Assembly: GCA_034409565.1 (NCBI GenBank)
Contig: DAOUMS010000008.1
Span: 135,266 to 199,265, forward strand
Length of the DNA stretch: 64,000 nt
DNA from: E44-bin89 sp034409565
GTDB lineage: Bacteria; Chloroflexota; Dehalococcoidia; Dehalococcoidales; RBG-16-60-22
Direction of reading: 5' to 3'
This document shows, in pieces, positions 1-8,995 of this stretch (positions within the stretch are counted from its first letter, which is position 1; each line of letters opens with the position of its first letter). Under the pieces are notes generated by a model. That model saw only the letters and a list, made by a program, of their open reading frames with translations, was not told the DNA's origin and searched no databases. The position numbers and the translations under genes were made by a program.

Positions 1-344
1 TTCTGGCACCATATGGCGGCATCCTCAAGCTTTCTGACGCTATCCGGATAACGGTGATTTCCTTCCAGAAAATAGGGGATGCGTTCGGCCAGGCCCAAGC
101 CCAGGACAGGTTCAAAACACCACATATCCTCCTTGAACATGGCGATGGTCAACCCGGCGCGTTGCGACTTGGCGAAACTCTGGCACAGGGCGTACTTGTG
201 ACCCCAGTCCCTGGTTGGCACGATAGCGTCCTTTGGTGTTTCGGCAGCGCTTTTCAGCATTTTAACCGCGACGGGATGAACCCGCATACGGAGCCAGCTT
301 TCCAGTTCCGTACCATACTCGTGAATTTCTTGCAGAGATAGCAT
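1..344 (-). CDS. DUF169 family protein, C-terminus beyond window edge
   Basis: Partial gene: about 114 codons are visible and the frame is open to base 1. It starts at an ATG (complement of 342-344) behind a strong GGAGGGGG ribosome site. The translation begins MLSLQEIHEYGTELES and contains HPVAVKML, the signature of the DUF169 (COG2043) family of roughly 230-270 residues. The family has no assigned reaction; members have Cys residues and often sit next to anaerobic catabolic genes. It is the last visible gene of the minus-strand catabolic cluster, about 75 bp after the SDR gene. Family assignment is by recognition of the N-terminus only. Confidence 0.7.
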   Translation of the reverse strand, partial: MLSLQEIHEYGTELESWLRMRVHPVAVKMLKSAAETPKDAIVPTRDWGHKYALCQSFAKSQRAGLTIAMFKEDMWCFEPVLGLGLAERIPYFLEGNHRYPDSVRKLEDAAIWCQ

Positions 345-418
345 TGTTCCCCCTCCTTACTCAGATAAAATTATTTAATTAGTATCTATCGCTTCCGGAA
401 CAGATACCCTGTTTACCC

Positions 419-1213
419 TCATATTCTCTGTGTTATACCGCCATCAATGACCAGCGTCGTTCCCGTGATGTACTTCGCTTCATCTGAGGCCAGGAATAAG
501 GCGGCATAGGCCGTGTCCCAGGCATCACCCTGCTTGCCCGTGGGACATCTGGCATCACGTTTTTGCCACAGCTCTTCCAGGTCCTCAGGGCGGTTGCTCT
601 TGGCCATGGACTCGACTATCGGCGTTTTCATCAGGCCGGGCAGTATGGCGTTCGCCCGAATCCCCTTGGCCGCGTATTGAATCGCTATCTCCCGCGTAAG
701 CGCGACCACCCCGGCCTTCGAGACGGAGTAGGCGATTGTCGGAGCCGGCACCCTTATGGCATGGATGGTAGCGATGTTCACTATGGCACCGCTGCCCTGC
801 TTCTCCATATAGGGAAGGGCATACTTGCAGGTTAAGAACATGCTTTTCAGGTTAATGTTCATCACCCGATCCCATTGTTCCTCGCTGGTCCCGTCAATCC
901 CGGCACGCGACGAAATCCCGACGTTATTATGCAGGATGTCAATCCGGCCAAAGGCCTGGAGGCACTTTTCCACCATGCTTTTGCAATCGTCGGACTTCGA
1001 CACATCCGCCCTGAAGACGATGCAATCTCCGCCTTCCTTACTGATTAACTGCCGGGTCTCCTCGGCGGCCTCAAGGTTGCAGTCAACGGCCAGCACCCGG
1101 GCCCCTTCCCGGGCAAAAAGAATGGCCGTGGCCTTCCCGTTCCCCATACCGGGACCAAGCGAGCCAGCTCCGGTAACAATGGCCGCTTTTCCTTTAAGAC
1201 GCTCTCCCACCAT
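419..1213 (-). CDS. SDR family NAD(P)-dependent oxidoreductase
   Basis: A 264-residue classical short-chain dehydrogenase/reductase, full length for the family, cytoplasmic. The cofactor loop TGAGSLGPGMGNG lies at residues 14-26, NNVG at 96-99 and the catalytic YSVSK at 162-166. The usual catalytic Ser position (NISS in most relatives) reads NIAT, so a Thr at about 149 may replace Ser. Substrate cannot be read from sequence. It follows the epimerase gene by about 40 bp in the TRAP cluster, so it probably oxidises a hydroxy-intermediate of the compound imported by the transporter. Start chosen at ATG 1213 after AAGGAGAGG; the next codon, GTG, has better spacing and is an alternative. Confidence 0.9.
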   Translation of the reverse strand: MVGERLKGKAAIVTGAGSLGPGMGNGKATAILFAREGARVLAVDCNLEAAEETRQLISKEGGDCIVFRADVSKSDDCKSMVEKCLQAFGRIDILHNNVGISSRAGIDGTSEEQWDRVMNINLKSMFLTCKYALPYMEKQGSGAIVNIATIHAIRVPAPTIAYSVSKAGVVALTREIAIQYAAKGIRANAILPGLMKTPIVESMAKSNRPEDLEELWQKRDARCPTGKQGDAWDTAYAALFLASDEAKYITGTTLVIDGGITQRI

Positions 1214-1255
1214 TCCTCTCCTTATTTCCGTGCTCGGTACCTGTTCTTCTCTTGC

Positions 1256-2215
1256 CTAACCTGCTCGCCCCGCCCTGACCTCTTTGATGAAATCGGCCAC
1301 CATTTCATTCAGCAAGTAGCGGGTCTGGTAACCAAAGTCCTGAGAGGCAACGGTATTATCCATCTCATAGCTGACGCCGCTGTTGGCTACCTTCATGACA
1401 TCGCTTTTATCCCACTCAAAGGTGAGCCGGGCATCGGGGATATGTTTTTTAATCTCTGCGGCCACTTCGGAGAGGCTGGCCATGAAGCCGTGGACATTGT
1501 AAACCCGCTGTCTCAACCTGCTTTCATCAGCCTTCTTGAGCTCTATCATGGCTCTAACCGCATCTTTAATGTAGATGTAGGCGCAGGGGGCGTCAGGGTT
1601 GGAGTGGACAATGTATGGCTGCCCCTGGGCCGTTCTTTCCATTATTCCCGACCAGTCGCCATAGTAATAGGAAATCTGGCGGGTTGGACCAACCACCATA
1701 GCGTACCTTATGGCACGGAAATTAACGCCATACTGTCGATAGTACTGCTCCCCGAGGCGTTCGCAGCACACTTTGGTGGTGGTGTACATGTTTTCCGGGT
1801 TCTGGGGGGTATCATTGAACACCTGCTGCGGGGGGTTAGCAACACCATAAGTAGCGCCGGAACTGACGAAAATGACGTCCTTCAGGCCGAGGAGGTGGGC
1901 CGCCTCCAGGATATTTAACGTGCCCACCACGTTGACCCTGAACCCTGTGGCGGCACTATACTCACAATCTTTGCTCAATAAAGCCGCGGTGTGGTACACG
2001 GTTTCAATATCGTACTTCTTCAGTACCTCAAGCACCTGTACCCAGTTACCAATGTCACCGCTGTGAATTTCCACCTTACCTTCAAGGTCGGCGGCGCTGG
2101 GGGGCAACTTACTTCTTCTCTGGAACAGGACTACTTGCTCACCAGCCGCCAGCAGTTCCCGGGCCAGATAGGTTCCAAACAGCCCGAAGCCACCGGTAAC
2201 TAAATTTCTTGCCAT
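1256..2215 (-). CDS. NAD-dependent epimerase/dehydratase (extended SDR)
   Basis: A 319-residue extended SDR. The N-terminal NAD loop is TGGFGLFG (residues 7-14), Ser-Ser at 118-119 and the catalytic YTTTK at 144-148. The open frame runs about 49 codons upstream into the cyclase gene, but the real start is the ATG at 2213-2215, preceded by AAGGAGATATC and followed directly by the Rossmann strand. Family members epimerise or dehydrate nucleotide sugars or reduce carbonyls. Its neighbours here (TRAP importer, cyclase, SDR) suggest small-molecule catabolism rather than cell-wall sugar synthesis; that is inference. Confidence 0.88.
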   Translation of the reverse strand: MARNLVTGGFGLFGTYLARELLAAGEQVVLFQRRSKLPPSAADLEGKVEIHSGDIGNWVQVLEVLKKYDIETVYHTAALLSKDCEYSAATGFRVNVVGTLNILEAAHLLGLKDVIFVSSGATYGVANPPQQVFNDTPQNPENMYTTTKVCCERLGEQYYRQYGVNFRAIRYAMVVGPTRQISYYYGDWSGIMERTAQGQPYIVHSNPDAPCAYIYIKDAVRAMIELKKADESRLRQRVYNVHGFMASLSEVAAEIKKHIPDARLTFEWDKSDVMKVANSGVSYEMDNTVASQDFGYQTRYLLNEMVADFIKEVRAGRAG

Positions 2216-2232
2216 GATATCTCCTTCCTGAT

Positions 2233-2997
2233 TTAATCGGGAACAAAGGCGACGGCACGGACCCAGCCGGCGCCGGCATTCTGCACCTTTATGGGAAAGG
2301 CGTAAACCAGAAAACCAGAGTGCGGCAGCTGGTCCAGGTTGGTCAGCCACTCGAGGATACACATGCCTTTCTCACCGGCGGCGCGGTGCCCCTGCATATA
2401 ACTGCCTGGGCGCAGCCCCTGCTGAAGGTCAGCCATCTGCATTTTGGCCGGGCGGTCCCAGATGGCAGCATCAGTGCCAACAACCCTGATGCCCTGGTTG
2501 CCGAGCCACAGGGTGGCCTCGCGCGTCATGCCAGCATTAGCCTCGTCACAGCCGGGCTGGCCGTAATGGGCCGAGGCCCCGGTCTTGATTAAGACAATGT
2601 CCATCGGTTTAAGGGTATACCCGATTTGGGCAAAAGCTTTCTGCATGTCACCCTCGGTGATGTCTTCACCGGGCTTTTTCCAGCTCAGGTCAACCCAGAC
2701 CCCATCACCAAAACACCACTCGAGCGGCACCTTGTCCACAGTCAGCGCCGGTTTCCCCTCGGCTATCTCATCGTAGTGCCAGGGAGCGTCAAAGTGGGTT
2801 CCGGCATGGCAGGTCAGGGAGGTGAACTGCTCGATAGCGTTGGCTTTGCCGCCTATAGCCTCCGGGGCAAAGCCAAACTTCTCACTCAGCATCTTACCCC
2901 GCGTGCGGTGGTCGAGATAGGTTATTTCCGCTGGCATCCCGAAGCCACCACCAGGCATCAGAGGCAGACTCAAATCCACAATATGATAACCTTTCAT
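2233..2997 (-). CDS. Cyclase family protein (kynurenine-formamidase-like hydrolase)
   Basis: A 254-residue member of the COG1878 cyclase/formamidase family. The metal-binding signature HAGTHFDAPWHY is at residues 64-75, giving H64, H68, D70 and H74 as likely metal ligands. Relatives hydrolyse N-formylkynurenine, isatin or cyclic amides and esters. The gene lies between the TRAP permease and the epimerase with short gaps, so it probably acts early on the imported compound. The exact substrate is not readable. Start ATG at 2997. Confidence 0.88.
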   Translation of the reverse strand: MKGYHIVDLSLPLMPGGGFGMPAEITYLDHRTRGKMLSEKFGFAPEAIGGKANAIEQFTSLTCHAGTHFDAPWHYDEIAEGKPALTVDKVPLEWCFGDGVWVDLSWKKPGEDITEGDMQKAFAQIGYTLKPMDIVLIKTGASAHYGQPGCDEANAGMTREATLWLGNQGIRVVGTDAAIWDRPAKMQMADLQQGLRPGSYMQGHRAAGEKGMCILEWLTNLDQLPHSGFLVYAFPIKVQNAGAGWVRAVAFVPD

Positions 2998-3082
2998 TGT
3001 TCCTCACTCCCCAGTTTAAATAGAGTGGCCATTTATCTTAAAAACCTTTACCAGTCGGTTCTTTGCTTGTTCCAATGGTTAT

Positions 3083-4402
3083 TTACCTTATCATCTGGTT
3101 TGGCAGCCAGATGGCCAGTTCCGGTACCAGGAAAACCAAGACCATGACCACCATCATTATTAAAAAGAAAGGCACGATAGCACGATAAATATCCATCATG
3201 GTCACGCCGGGCAAATTCAGCCCCTTGAAATAGAATAGAACCATGCCGAAGGGGGGCGTCATTATGCCCACCAGCAAATCCATGGTAAATAGCAGTCCGA
3301 ACCACAGCAGGTCAAATCCCAGGGCCATGGCAATCGGGTAAAAGATGGGCAAAAAGATGACCGTAATCGGCGTGGCATCAATGAACATGCCCAGAATGAA
3401 GACCAGGAACAGTATGCCAACGATGATGGCCCAGGGTTCTACCGGCAGTGACAGCAGCAATTGACGCAGGTAGTCCTGTACACCCAGAACGCCGATAAGC
3501 TGAGAGAAGGCAGCCCCAGCGGCCAAAAGCCACATCAGCATGGCAGTTATCCTGATGGCGGTCGTGGTGGCCTTTTGCAGGTTCTTCCAGGTGAGGTTAC
3601 GGTAAATGGCGGCGCAGATTAAAGCACCCACCGCCCCAACCCCTCCCGCCTCACTCGGTGTGGCTATGCCGAGATATATCAAGCCCAGAACCAGGAAAAT
3701 CAAGATGATGGGCAATATGGAAACGCTGAGCGACCTCATTTTTTCCCGGAAGCCAACGCGCTCTTCGGGTGGCAGGGGAGGGCCCATAGCCGGATTTCTC
3801 CAGCACCGTATAGCGATATAAGCCATGTAGCCGATAGAGGTTATAAGTCCGGGGATAATCCCGGCGATAAATAGTTTGCCGATGGAAATTTCGCTGACGG
3901 CGGCGACTACAATCATGGGCACACTGGGGGGTATCAAAGGCCCGAGGGAGCCACCGGCGGGAATAGCGCCGATAATCATTCTCTTGTCATAACCTCGCCG
4001 CTCCATTTCGGGATAGGCCAGTAAACCCAGGGTCAGGGTGGCGGTAGCGGCGGAGCCGGTCATGGCGGCCATAACCGTGGCGATGGCGATGGTACCCATG
4101 GCCAGCCCCCCTTTAAGCCCGGCCATCCACTTGTGCATCATGTCATACATAGCGGCGCCCAGGCCGGACATTTCCAGGACGGTGGCCATGAAGATGAAAG
4201 TTGGCAGGGCAATGAAGATATCAGTGGTAATGATGTGAAAGAACCCCAGCCCTATCGAACTGGTGGCTGGTAAGCCCCTTAAATACCAGAAACCGATAAT
4301 CGACAGGCTTAACAGAACGAAGGTCACCGGCAGTCCGGTTAAAAGCATGAGCAGCATGATACTGAGGACGATAATGCTCAATAACCCGACATCTATGTTC
4401 AT
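3083..4402 (-). CDS. dctM: TRAP transporter large permease (DctM family)
   Basis: A 439-residue integral membrane protein with about a dozen hydrophobic segments, the usual size for DctM. Typical motifs are visible: the FIALPTFIFMATVLEMSG stretch near the N-terminus, GGSLGPLIPPSVPMI in the middle and GMFIDATPITVIFLPI in the C-terminal half. It forms the Na+-driven channel that takes ligand from the DctP binding protein. The DctQ gene stop and this start overlap by four bases (ATGA), so the two permeases are translationally coupled. Confidence 0.95.
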   Translation of the reverse strand: MNIDVGLLSIIVLSIMLLMLLTGLPVTFVLLSLSIIGFWYLRGLPATSSIGLGFFHIITTDIFIALPTFIFMATVLEMSGLGAAMYDMMHKWMAGLKGGLAMGTIAIATVMAAMTGSAATATLTLGLLAYPEMERRGYDKRMIIGAIPAGGSLGPLIPPSVPMIVVAAVSEISIGKLFIAGIIPGLITSIGYMAYIAIRCWRNPAMGPPLPPEERVGFREKMRSLSVSILPIILIFLVLGLIYLGIATPSEAGGVGAVGALICAAIYRNLTWKNLQKATTTAIRITAMLMWLLAAGAAFSQLIGVLGVQDYLRQLLLSLPVEPWAIIVGILFLVFILGMFIDATPITVIFLPIFYPIAMALGFDLLWFGLLFTMDLLVGIMTPPFGMVLFYFKGLNLPGVTMMDIYRAIVPFFLIMMVVMVLVFLVPELAIWLPNQMIR

Positions 4403-4908
4403 GACCGGGCTACCTCATCGCCCCGTATTGCAATCAGGATGCTACGTATCCAGCCGGCTATTCCCTGCAGCAACGCTGAGGCCACGCCAACCACGATAAG
4501 CACTTTAAGCGGATAGACAACCGGAGCCCAGGCGGATGTCCAGTGTTCCTTGATGCGTAATGCGTACTGAGCGCTGATTGATAGTCGCCACATAAGAATA
4601 GCGATGCTGCCGACCAAGAATATATACATAATCACATTCAGGATAGCTCTCTTCCTCGTTGACAGTTTCTCTATCAGGATATCAACTGAAACATGCCCGT
4701 TATGAAGCAGGGCGTAACCCCCGCCAAGGGTTATAATTGCGGCCTGTATTTGGACGCCTACATCCCAGACCCAGATAGTGGGCATGTTGAGTACATATCT
4801 GAGGATGACATCAAAGACAACCAAAAAAGAAAGAGGGACCAGAAGCCAGCCGGCAATCCGTCCCATCCACTCATTTATAAAATCAATAACACGGAGGGCT
4901 TTTTGCAT
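4399..4908 (-). CDS. dctQ: TRAP transporter small permease (DctQ family)
   Basis: A 169-residue four-helix membrane protein, normal length for DctQ. The N-terminal LLVPLSFLVVFDVILRYV and later ALLHNGHVSVDIL segments match the family. It partners with DctM; the genes overlap by four bases. It follows dctP by about 70 bp. Confidence 0.93.
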   Translation of the reverse strand: MQKALRVIDFINEWMGRIAGWLLVPLSFLVVFDVILRYVLNMPTIWVWDVGVQIQAAIITLGGGYALLHNGHVSVDILIEKLSTRKRAILNVIMYIFLVGSIAILMWRLSISAQYALRIKEHWTSAWAPVVYPLKVLIVVGVASALLQGIAGWIRSILIAIRGDEVARS

Positions 4909-4981
4909 ATTTATTTATCTCTTGCATTTAGCATGGAGGGCGGTGGCTGCTGCAGACTGCCACCGCCCCCTCCGTACTGGT

Positions 4982-6175
4982 TTAAAGTTTTCCGTGATCT
5001 TTGAGCTGCGTCTTGACGATGTCTACGAGTTCGGCACTCAGTGGGCTCTTGGCCGCGAACTCCGGCCAGATTTCCTCAACACAGCCTTGCCTCAGCATGG
5101 CCATATCTGCATCACTCCAAGTCCAGAGTTTGAGTCCGTATTCCTCTACCGCCTTGCCCATTGCGTAGCCCTGCTGTTCCAAGAGCATGAGACCACCAAC
5201 GGTAAAGCGCTGAGGTTGCTCTCTCTCCATCATCGCCCGTATGTCATCGGGCAGCTCATTCCAGGCATCCATATTGATGATGAGCGAGTTGATGCACCCG
5301 TTGGGATTGGTAACAAAGTCGGTCACCACTTCTTTGAGCTTGATGGTGTCAAGCGACTGGGCACCAGTCCAGACACCTTCAATGGTGCCGAGCTTCATGC
5401 CCATGTAGCACTCCGTGTAGGGCAGGGAGATGGCGGTGGCACCCATTAATTCACCGTATTGGCCCCACTGGCCCCAGAATCGGATTTTATGTCCCTTGAC
5501 GGAATCCACGTCTGGCAAGGGGAAATTAGCCATGATATTCATGTATTCCATGCCCAGTGACGGGAAGAACTTGACGTTCATTGCTTCATGAAGCGGGGCG
5601 ACTTTATCGTAAATCCCGTAGTTATACCATCCGTCATAGAACTCGCCCACGCTCATCCAGCTTCCGGGCATACCCCCGGCGACGTACATCTCTGGTATCT
5701 TTTCGGCATACCATCCGGGCTGTGACCAGGCGGCATCAATTACTCGTGTCCCGATAGCCTCCAGTCCTTCTGTACCCGGAAAAGCAGCATCAGGTTCAAG
5801 CATCTCGATCTGGAGCCGGCCATCGGTTGCCTCTTCAACCCAGCGTGCCCAGGAGTGAGACCAAACACCGGCGTGATAAGCTTCTGGTATAGTAGCGTAT
5901 GGACCGAATGATGGTGATGCAGCTACCGCAACCTGCACTTTCCAATTGATAACTTCCGGTGCGGCGGCTGGGGTTGGTGCCGGAGCCGGCGCGGGAGCTG
6001 GTGCCGGAGCCGGCGCCGGAGCTGGTGCTGGAGTTGGGGCAGGTGACGGAGCGGGAGCTGGCGCTGGTGCTGGTGCTGGCGCTGGCGCTGGCGCGGGTGC
6101 AGCACAACTGGCCACCATCAAGCCCGCAAGCAGCACGAAGGTTATAGCAAACACTGCCAACCTATTTCTACTCAT
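4982..6175 (-). CDS. dctP: TRAP transporter substrate-binding lipoprotein (DctP family)
   Basis: A 397-residue extracytoplasmic solute receptor. The signal peptide ends in a lipobox with the acylated Cys at residue 24 (LLAGLMVASC by eye). It is followed by about 50 residues of almost pure Pro-Ala repeat that should act as a stiff tether, then a TRAP-type DctP domain containing GHKIRFWGQWG and a late conserved NAWNEL-like region (MDAWNELPDD). Ligands of the family are carboxylates. It is the first gene of the transporter operon and lies about 140 bp downstream of the IclR regulator. Confidence 0.92.
   Translation of the reverse strand: MSRNRLAVFAITFVLLAGLMVASCAAPAPAPAPAPAPAPAPAPSPAPTPAPAPAPAPAPAPAPAPAPTPAAAPEVINWKVQVAVAASPSFGPYATIPEAYHAGVWSHSWARWVEEATDGRLQIEMLEPDAAFPGTEGLEAIGTRVIDAAWSQPGWYAEKIPEMYVAGGMPGSWMSVGEFYDGWYNYGIYDKVAPLHEAMNVKFFPSLGMEYMNIMANFPLPDVDSVKGHKIRFWGQWGQYGELMGATAISLPYTECYMGMKLGTIEGVWTGAQSLDTIKLKEVVTDFVTNPNGCINSLIINMDAWNELPDDIRAMMEREQPQRFTVGGLMLLEQQGYAMGKAVEEYGLKLWTWSDADMAMLRQGCVEEIWPEFAAKSPLSAELVDIVKTQLKDHGKL
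5978..6105 (-). repeat. Low-complexity Pro-Ala coding repeat inside dctP
   Basis: GC-rich near-tandem hexanucleotide repeats (GCxCCx units) encode the alternating Pro-Ala tether of the binding protein. The repeat throws up open frames on both strands and in other phases; none of these is a gene. Confidence 0.85.
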
Positions 6176-6314
6176 TTCCCCTCCTTATTTTGGAAAATAT
6201 TCTACATCATTTAGATATTTTTTACCGAAATCTATCACCCCCTTTACTACTCGTTATTTGGATTAAATAGCTTTATGGCTTAAGTCAATTACTTGTATCT
6301 GTGGCATCTTGCGC

Positions 6315-7163
6315 TTATGCCCTGACATCGATTCTGGGCTGAGAAATCTCTTCAGGCTGATTCTGCCGCCACCAGACATATAAATCTTTAATTTGATTTA
6401 TTGTTTGAGCTCTGTCTTGATAGCCAAGCCGGTAGCTGATCAGGCCGGCACCCATTTTTATTAAAGACGCGAATCTTTCACGCCTGACTTCATTCATCCT
6501 GACGACCGGTGCGGAGATGGCCGCCGCCGCAATCACATTACCCCTAGCATTACGGATAACAGAGGCGACCGCTTCAACACCTTCAAACGCCTGTTCGGAA
6601 TTAGAAGCAAAGCCGTTCTTCCTTGCCTGTTCCAGTTCATGTTTCAACTCCGTCCTGGTAGCTACTGTTTTGCTGGTTAGCCTGGCTAACTTTTCCTCCG
6701 GGTAAAGGCGGTCGATTTCCTCGTCGGTCAAGGCACTTAATAAAGCTTTGCCTGAGGCGCGCGTGTAAGCAGGCCCGGTGGAGCCAACATGGACAACGTG
6801 ACGCAGCGGGTGCTTCGATTCCTCCCGCAGTAACATTACGATATAGCCTTTATCATCAAGGATTGAGACATTGGTTACTTCACCGGTGATGTCATTAATC
6901 GCCTGAATGACCGGCTCGGCAGCTTCAAACAAATCCGTGGTGCTTAAATATAAGCTGCCCAGGGTATAAAGCGTCCGACCAATAACATAAGTGCCCTTCC
7001 CGGACTTTTTCTCCAGAAGACCGGCTTTAGTCAAACAGGAGAGCATGCGGTATACAGTGGGTTTTGGAATATCAAGTTTATCGGATATGTCAGTAACGGT
7101 TAGCTCTGGTTTACTTGGGGAGAAACTATTCAATATGGATATTGCTTTAAATAAGGACCTCAT
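6315..7163 (-). CDS. IclR family transcriptional regulator
   Basis: A 282-residue IclR-type regulator. It has an N-terminal winged helix (about residues 20-65, with SDKLDIPKPTVYRMLSCL as recognition region) and a C-terminal GAF-like effector domain containing HVGSTGPAYTRASGKALLS and the typical ASVIRNARGNVIAAAAIS stretch. IclR proteins usually sense a small aromatic or aliphatic acid and control the adjacent catabolic operon. It is transcribed in the same direction as, and just upstream of, dctPQM and the enzyme genes, so it is the likely local regulator. The 280 bp upstream are AT-rich. Confidence 0.93.
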   Translation of the reverse strand: MRSLFKAISILNSFSPSKPELTVTDISDKLDIPKPTVYRMLSCLTKAGLLEKKSGKGTYVIGRTLYTLGSLYLSTTDLFEAAEPVIQAINDITGEVTNVSILDDKGYIVMLLREESKHPLRHVVHVGSTGPAYTRASGKALLSALTDEEIDRLYPEEKLARLTSKTVATRTELKHELEQARKNGFASNSEQAFEGVEAVASVIRNARGNVIAAAAISAPVVRMNEVRRERFASLIKMGAGLISYRLGYQDRAQTINQIKDLYVWWRQNQPEEISQPRIDVRA

Positions 7164-7446
7164 AGACTATAAAGCTCATCAAACATATAGATATTATTAC
7201 ATTATGATAAATATAAATCACAATCTGATAATTAAGTTTGATAGCATTATAATACTTTTTCGCTTAATGTCAACCCCCATGGATGGAATATTCATGTGAA
7301 ATTTAGAGCAGGCATTGACGTCTGGTGGTGAACCAAGGCCTTGCGCCTTACGTTTTCACCTTCTCCAGGCTAGCAAAAGGCTGGAAGTAGCAAACGTATA
7401 GATAGTTTTTAGCGGGCGAGTGTTTGCTCTATGAAACCGGACCGAT
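7164..7446. other. Intergenic region between serpin and IclR genes
   Basis: AT-rich upstream region of the IclR gene followed by GC-richer sequence. The segment near 7363-7387 can fold into a small hairpin (CCAGGCTAGC...GGCTGG) and may be a terminator for the serpin gene. No coding potential seen. Confidence 0.4.
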
Positions 7447-8787
7447 TTAACTGCCCGGATTAAGGACGCGCCCCATAAAGAGTATGGTGCCGGTTTCAAT
7501 GTCCCTAATTAGGAAGATGAAAGGTCGCTCCACGGTGACCTCGACCGGCGGGCCGGGCACCGCCGTGAGCGTCATCACCACCGCCGTGGCAGCGGCCGCC
7601 TCGGTGCCGGCTTCATCAACGGAGACGAAGGCCTTGTGCAGAACGTCATCAATAAACAGGTCCCGGTTGCCCGTCATGCCGGAGAAATCGGCAGCTGTGG
7701 AGAAAGCAATTGGCATGCCCATCGTTGTCAGGGCCTGCTTCAGACTGAACTCAGACTCGAACTCGAACCTGGGCATGGTCAGGCTGACCTGCTGCTTTTC
7801 AAAATCGGAAATGATATCTTGAATCATCTGGTAATCCATGGCGCTGGCAAAGGTCTCAAACTGGCCATCTCCGGGGAGCAGGATTACCATCGAGAGTTCC
7901 CGGCCGTCGTAGAGTAGTTCCACTGCCTGGTAATCATGTCCTTCAGCATAGCCCAACGATTCCGTTTGCCTCATCATCGGCACACTGACCTCTCCGCCCT
8001 CCAGCAGATAAAAGGGACCGTCAGCGGTCGCATCCTCGTTAAACGGAAACTGCCACGCAGCATTAAAGTAAATGGCATTGGTCAGCACCAGGCGCGTCAG
8101 GGTATCGATTACACCCTCTGGAATCAGGTCCTCAATCCTGCCCTCGGTTTGTTCGCTTACCCAATCATTAATGGTAATTCGAGATTCCTCGGGAGCATTG
8201 ACGAAATCAAGGACTCTTAAGCCGGCACCGTAGTTTTCGGCCAAGACGTCAAGAAATTCAGGGAGGAACTGGTAGTCTTGCTGGCCCCAGATAGCATTCA
8301 CGATATTCAGGCGGAACCCTTCCTCATCCTTCCCTTCGGCACCTTCACCGCGTTTGCTGAGTTCGATATCAAGGCCGTTAAATGCTGGATGCAACCCATC
8401 CTGGGACAGGGCGAAGTGGAGGGTGTCGGACATTTGATTTTCGGTCTCGCTGTGGGCGCCGGCATAAGTCATCGCCAGGGCCTGTGAGATGCTGTACGGT
8501 GAGTAAAAGAGGTTGCCATTGGCTTCCTGGAGCGTCTGGTACAGGTCGAAGGCGAACTCGCTGTTGCCCTCAACCTGGGCAGCCAGAGCGGCTTCATTCA
8601 CCTCGGGAGAAGTTACTCGCGGCTTCTCTGACTGAAGTATGCTGACTGGTACGGGTCCAGGAGCCGGAGTCGGTGCTGGGGATGGAGCAGGAACGGGTGC
8701 CGGAACAGGGAGCGGCTGGGAGGTGGTGCATCCGGCCACGATAATAATGACCAGGCTCAATAGAACCATTCCGACGGACAATTTCAT
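7447..8787 (-). CDS. Serpin (serine/cysteine protease inhibitor), lipoprotein
   Basis: A 446-residue serpin. The N-terminus is a lipoprotein signal (lipobox ending at C20), then a Pro-Ala-rich tether (about 25-45), then a full serpin fold (about 375 residues) with NAIYFNAAWQFPF and a C-terminal PFIFLIRD/GTILFMGRV pair. The reactive-centre hinge EAGTEAAAAT has the small residues needed for loop insertion, so it should be inhibitory. Aligning the hinge with alpha-1-antitrypsin puts P1-P1' at about Thr-Ala in MTLTAV, which would suit an elastase- or subtilisin-like target. Start chosen at ATG 8787, 30 codons inside the open frame, because the signal peptide begins there. Confidence 0.93.
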   Translation of the reverse strand: MKLSVGMVLLSLVIIIVAGCTTSQPLPVPAPVPAPSPAPTPAPGPVPVSILQSEKPRVTSPEVNEAALAAQVEGNSEFAFDLYQTLQEANGNLFYSPYSISQALAMTYAGAHSETENQMSDTLHFALSQDGLHPAFNGLDIELSKRGEGAEGKDEEGFRLNIVNAIWGQQDYQFLPEFLDVLAENYGAGLRVLDFVNAPEESRITINDWVSEQTEGRIEDLIPEGVIDTLTRLVLTNAIYFNAAWQFPFNEDATADGPFYLLEGGEVSVPMMRQTESLGYAEGHDYQAVELLYDGRELSMVILLPGDGQFETFASAMDYQMIQDIISDFEKQQVSLTMPRFEFESEFSLKQALTTMGMPIAFSTAADFSGMTGNRDLFIDDVLHKAFVSVDEAGTEAAAATAVVMTLTAVPGPPVEVTVERPFIFLIRDIETGTILFMGRVLNPGS

Positions 8788-8995
8788 TTTAACCACGCTG
8801 ACCTCTTTATCAAGCGCTTTCTTTATTATATAACGAAAAAGGGGTCGGAAGGTTATTAAAATTAATGAGATTAGCACCGGTCACTAACGTTGTTAAAAGA
8901 AGAAAGAACGTCCCTTGCTCCGGCGCTTGATTTTCAGGTGGTTTAATGTAGTACAATTAGAACCGATTGGCCTGGAGCACGATACGGGAGGTGCC

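Noticed and set aside
5835..6266. Several ORFs on both strands over the Pro-Ala repeat of dctP
   Set aside because: They are low-complexity shadows of the GC-rich coding repeat; only the dctP frame has a ribosome site and family match.
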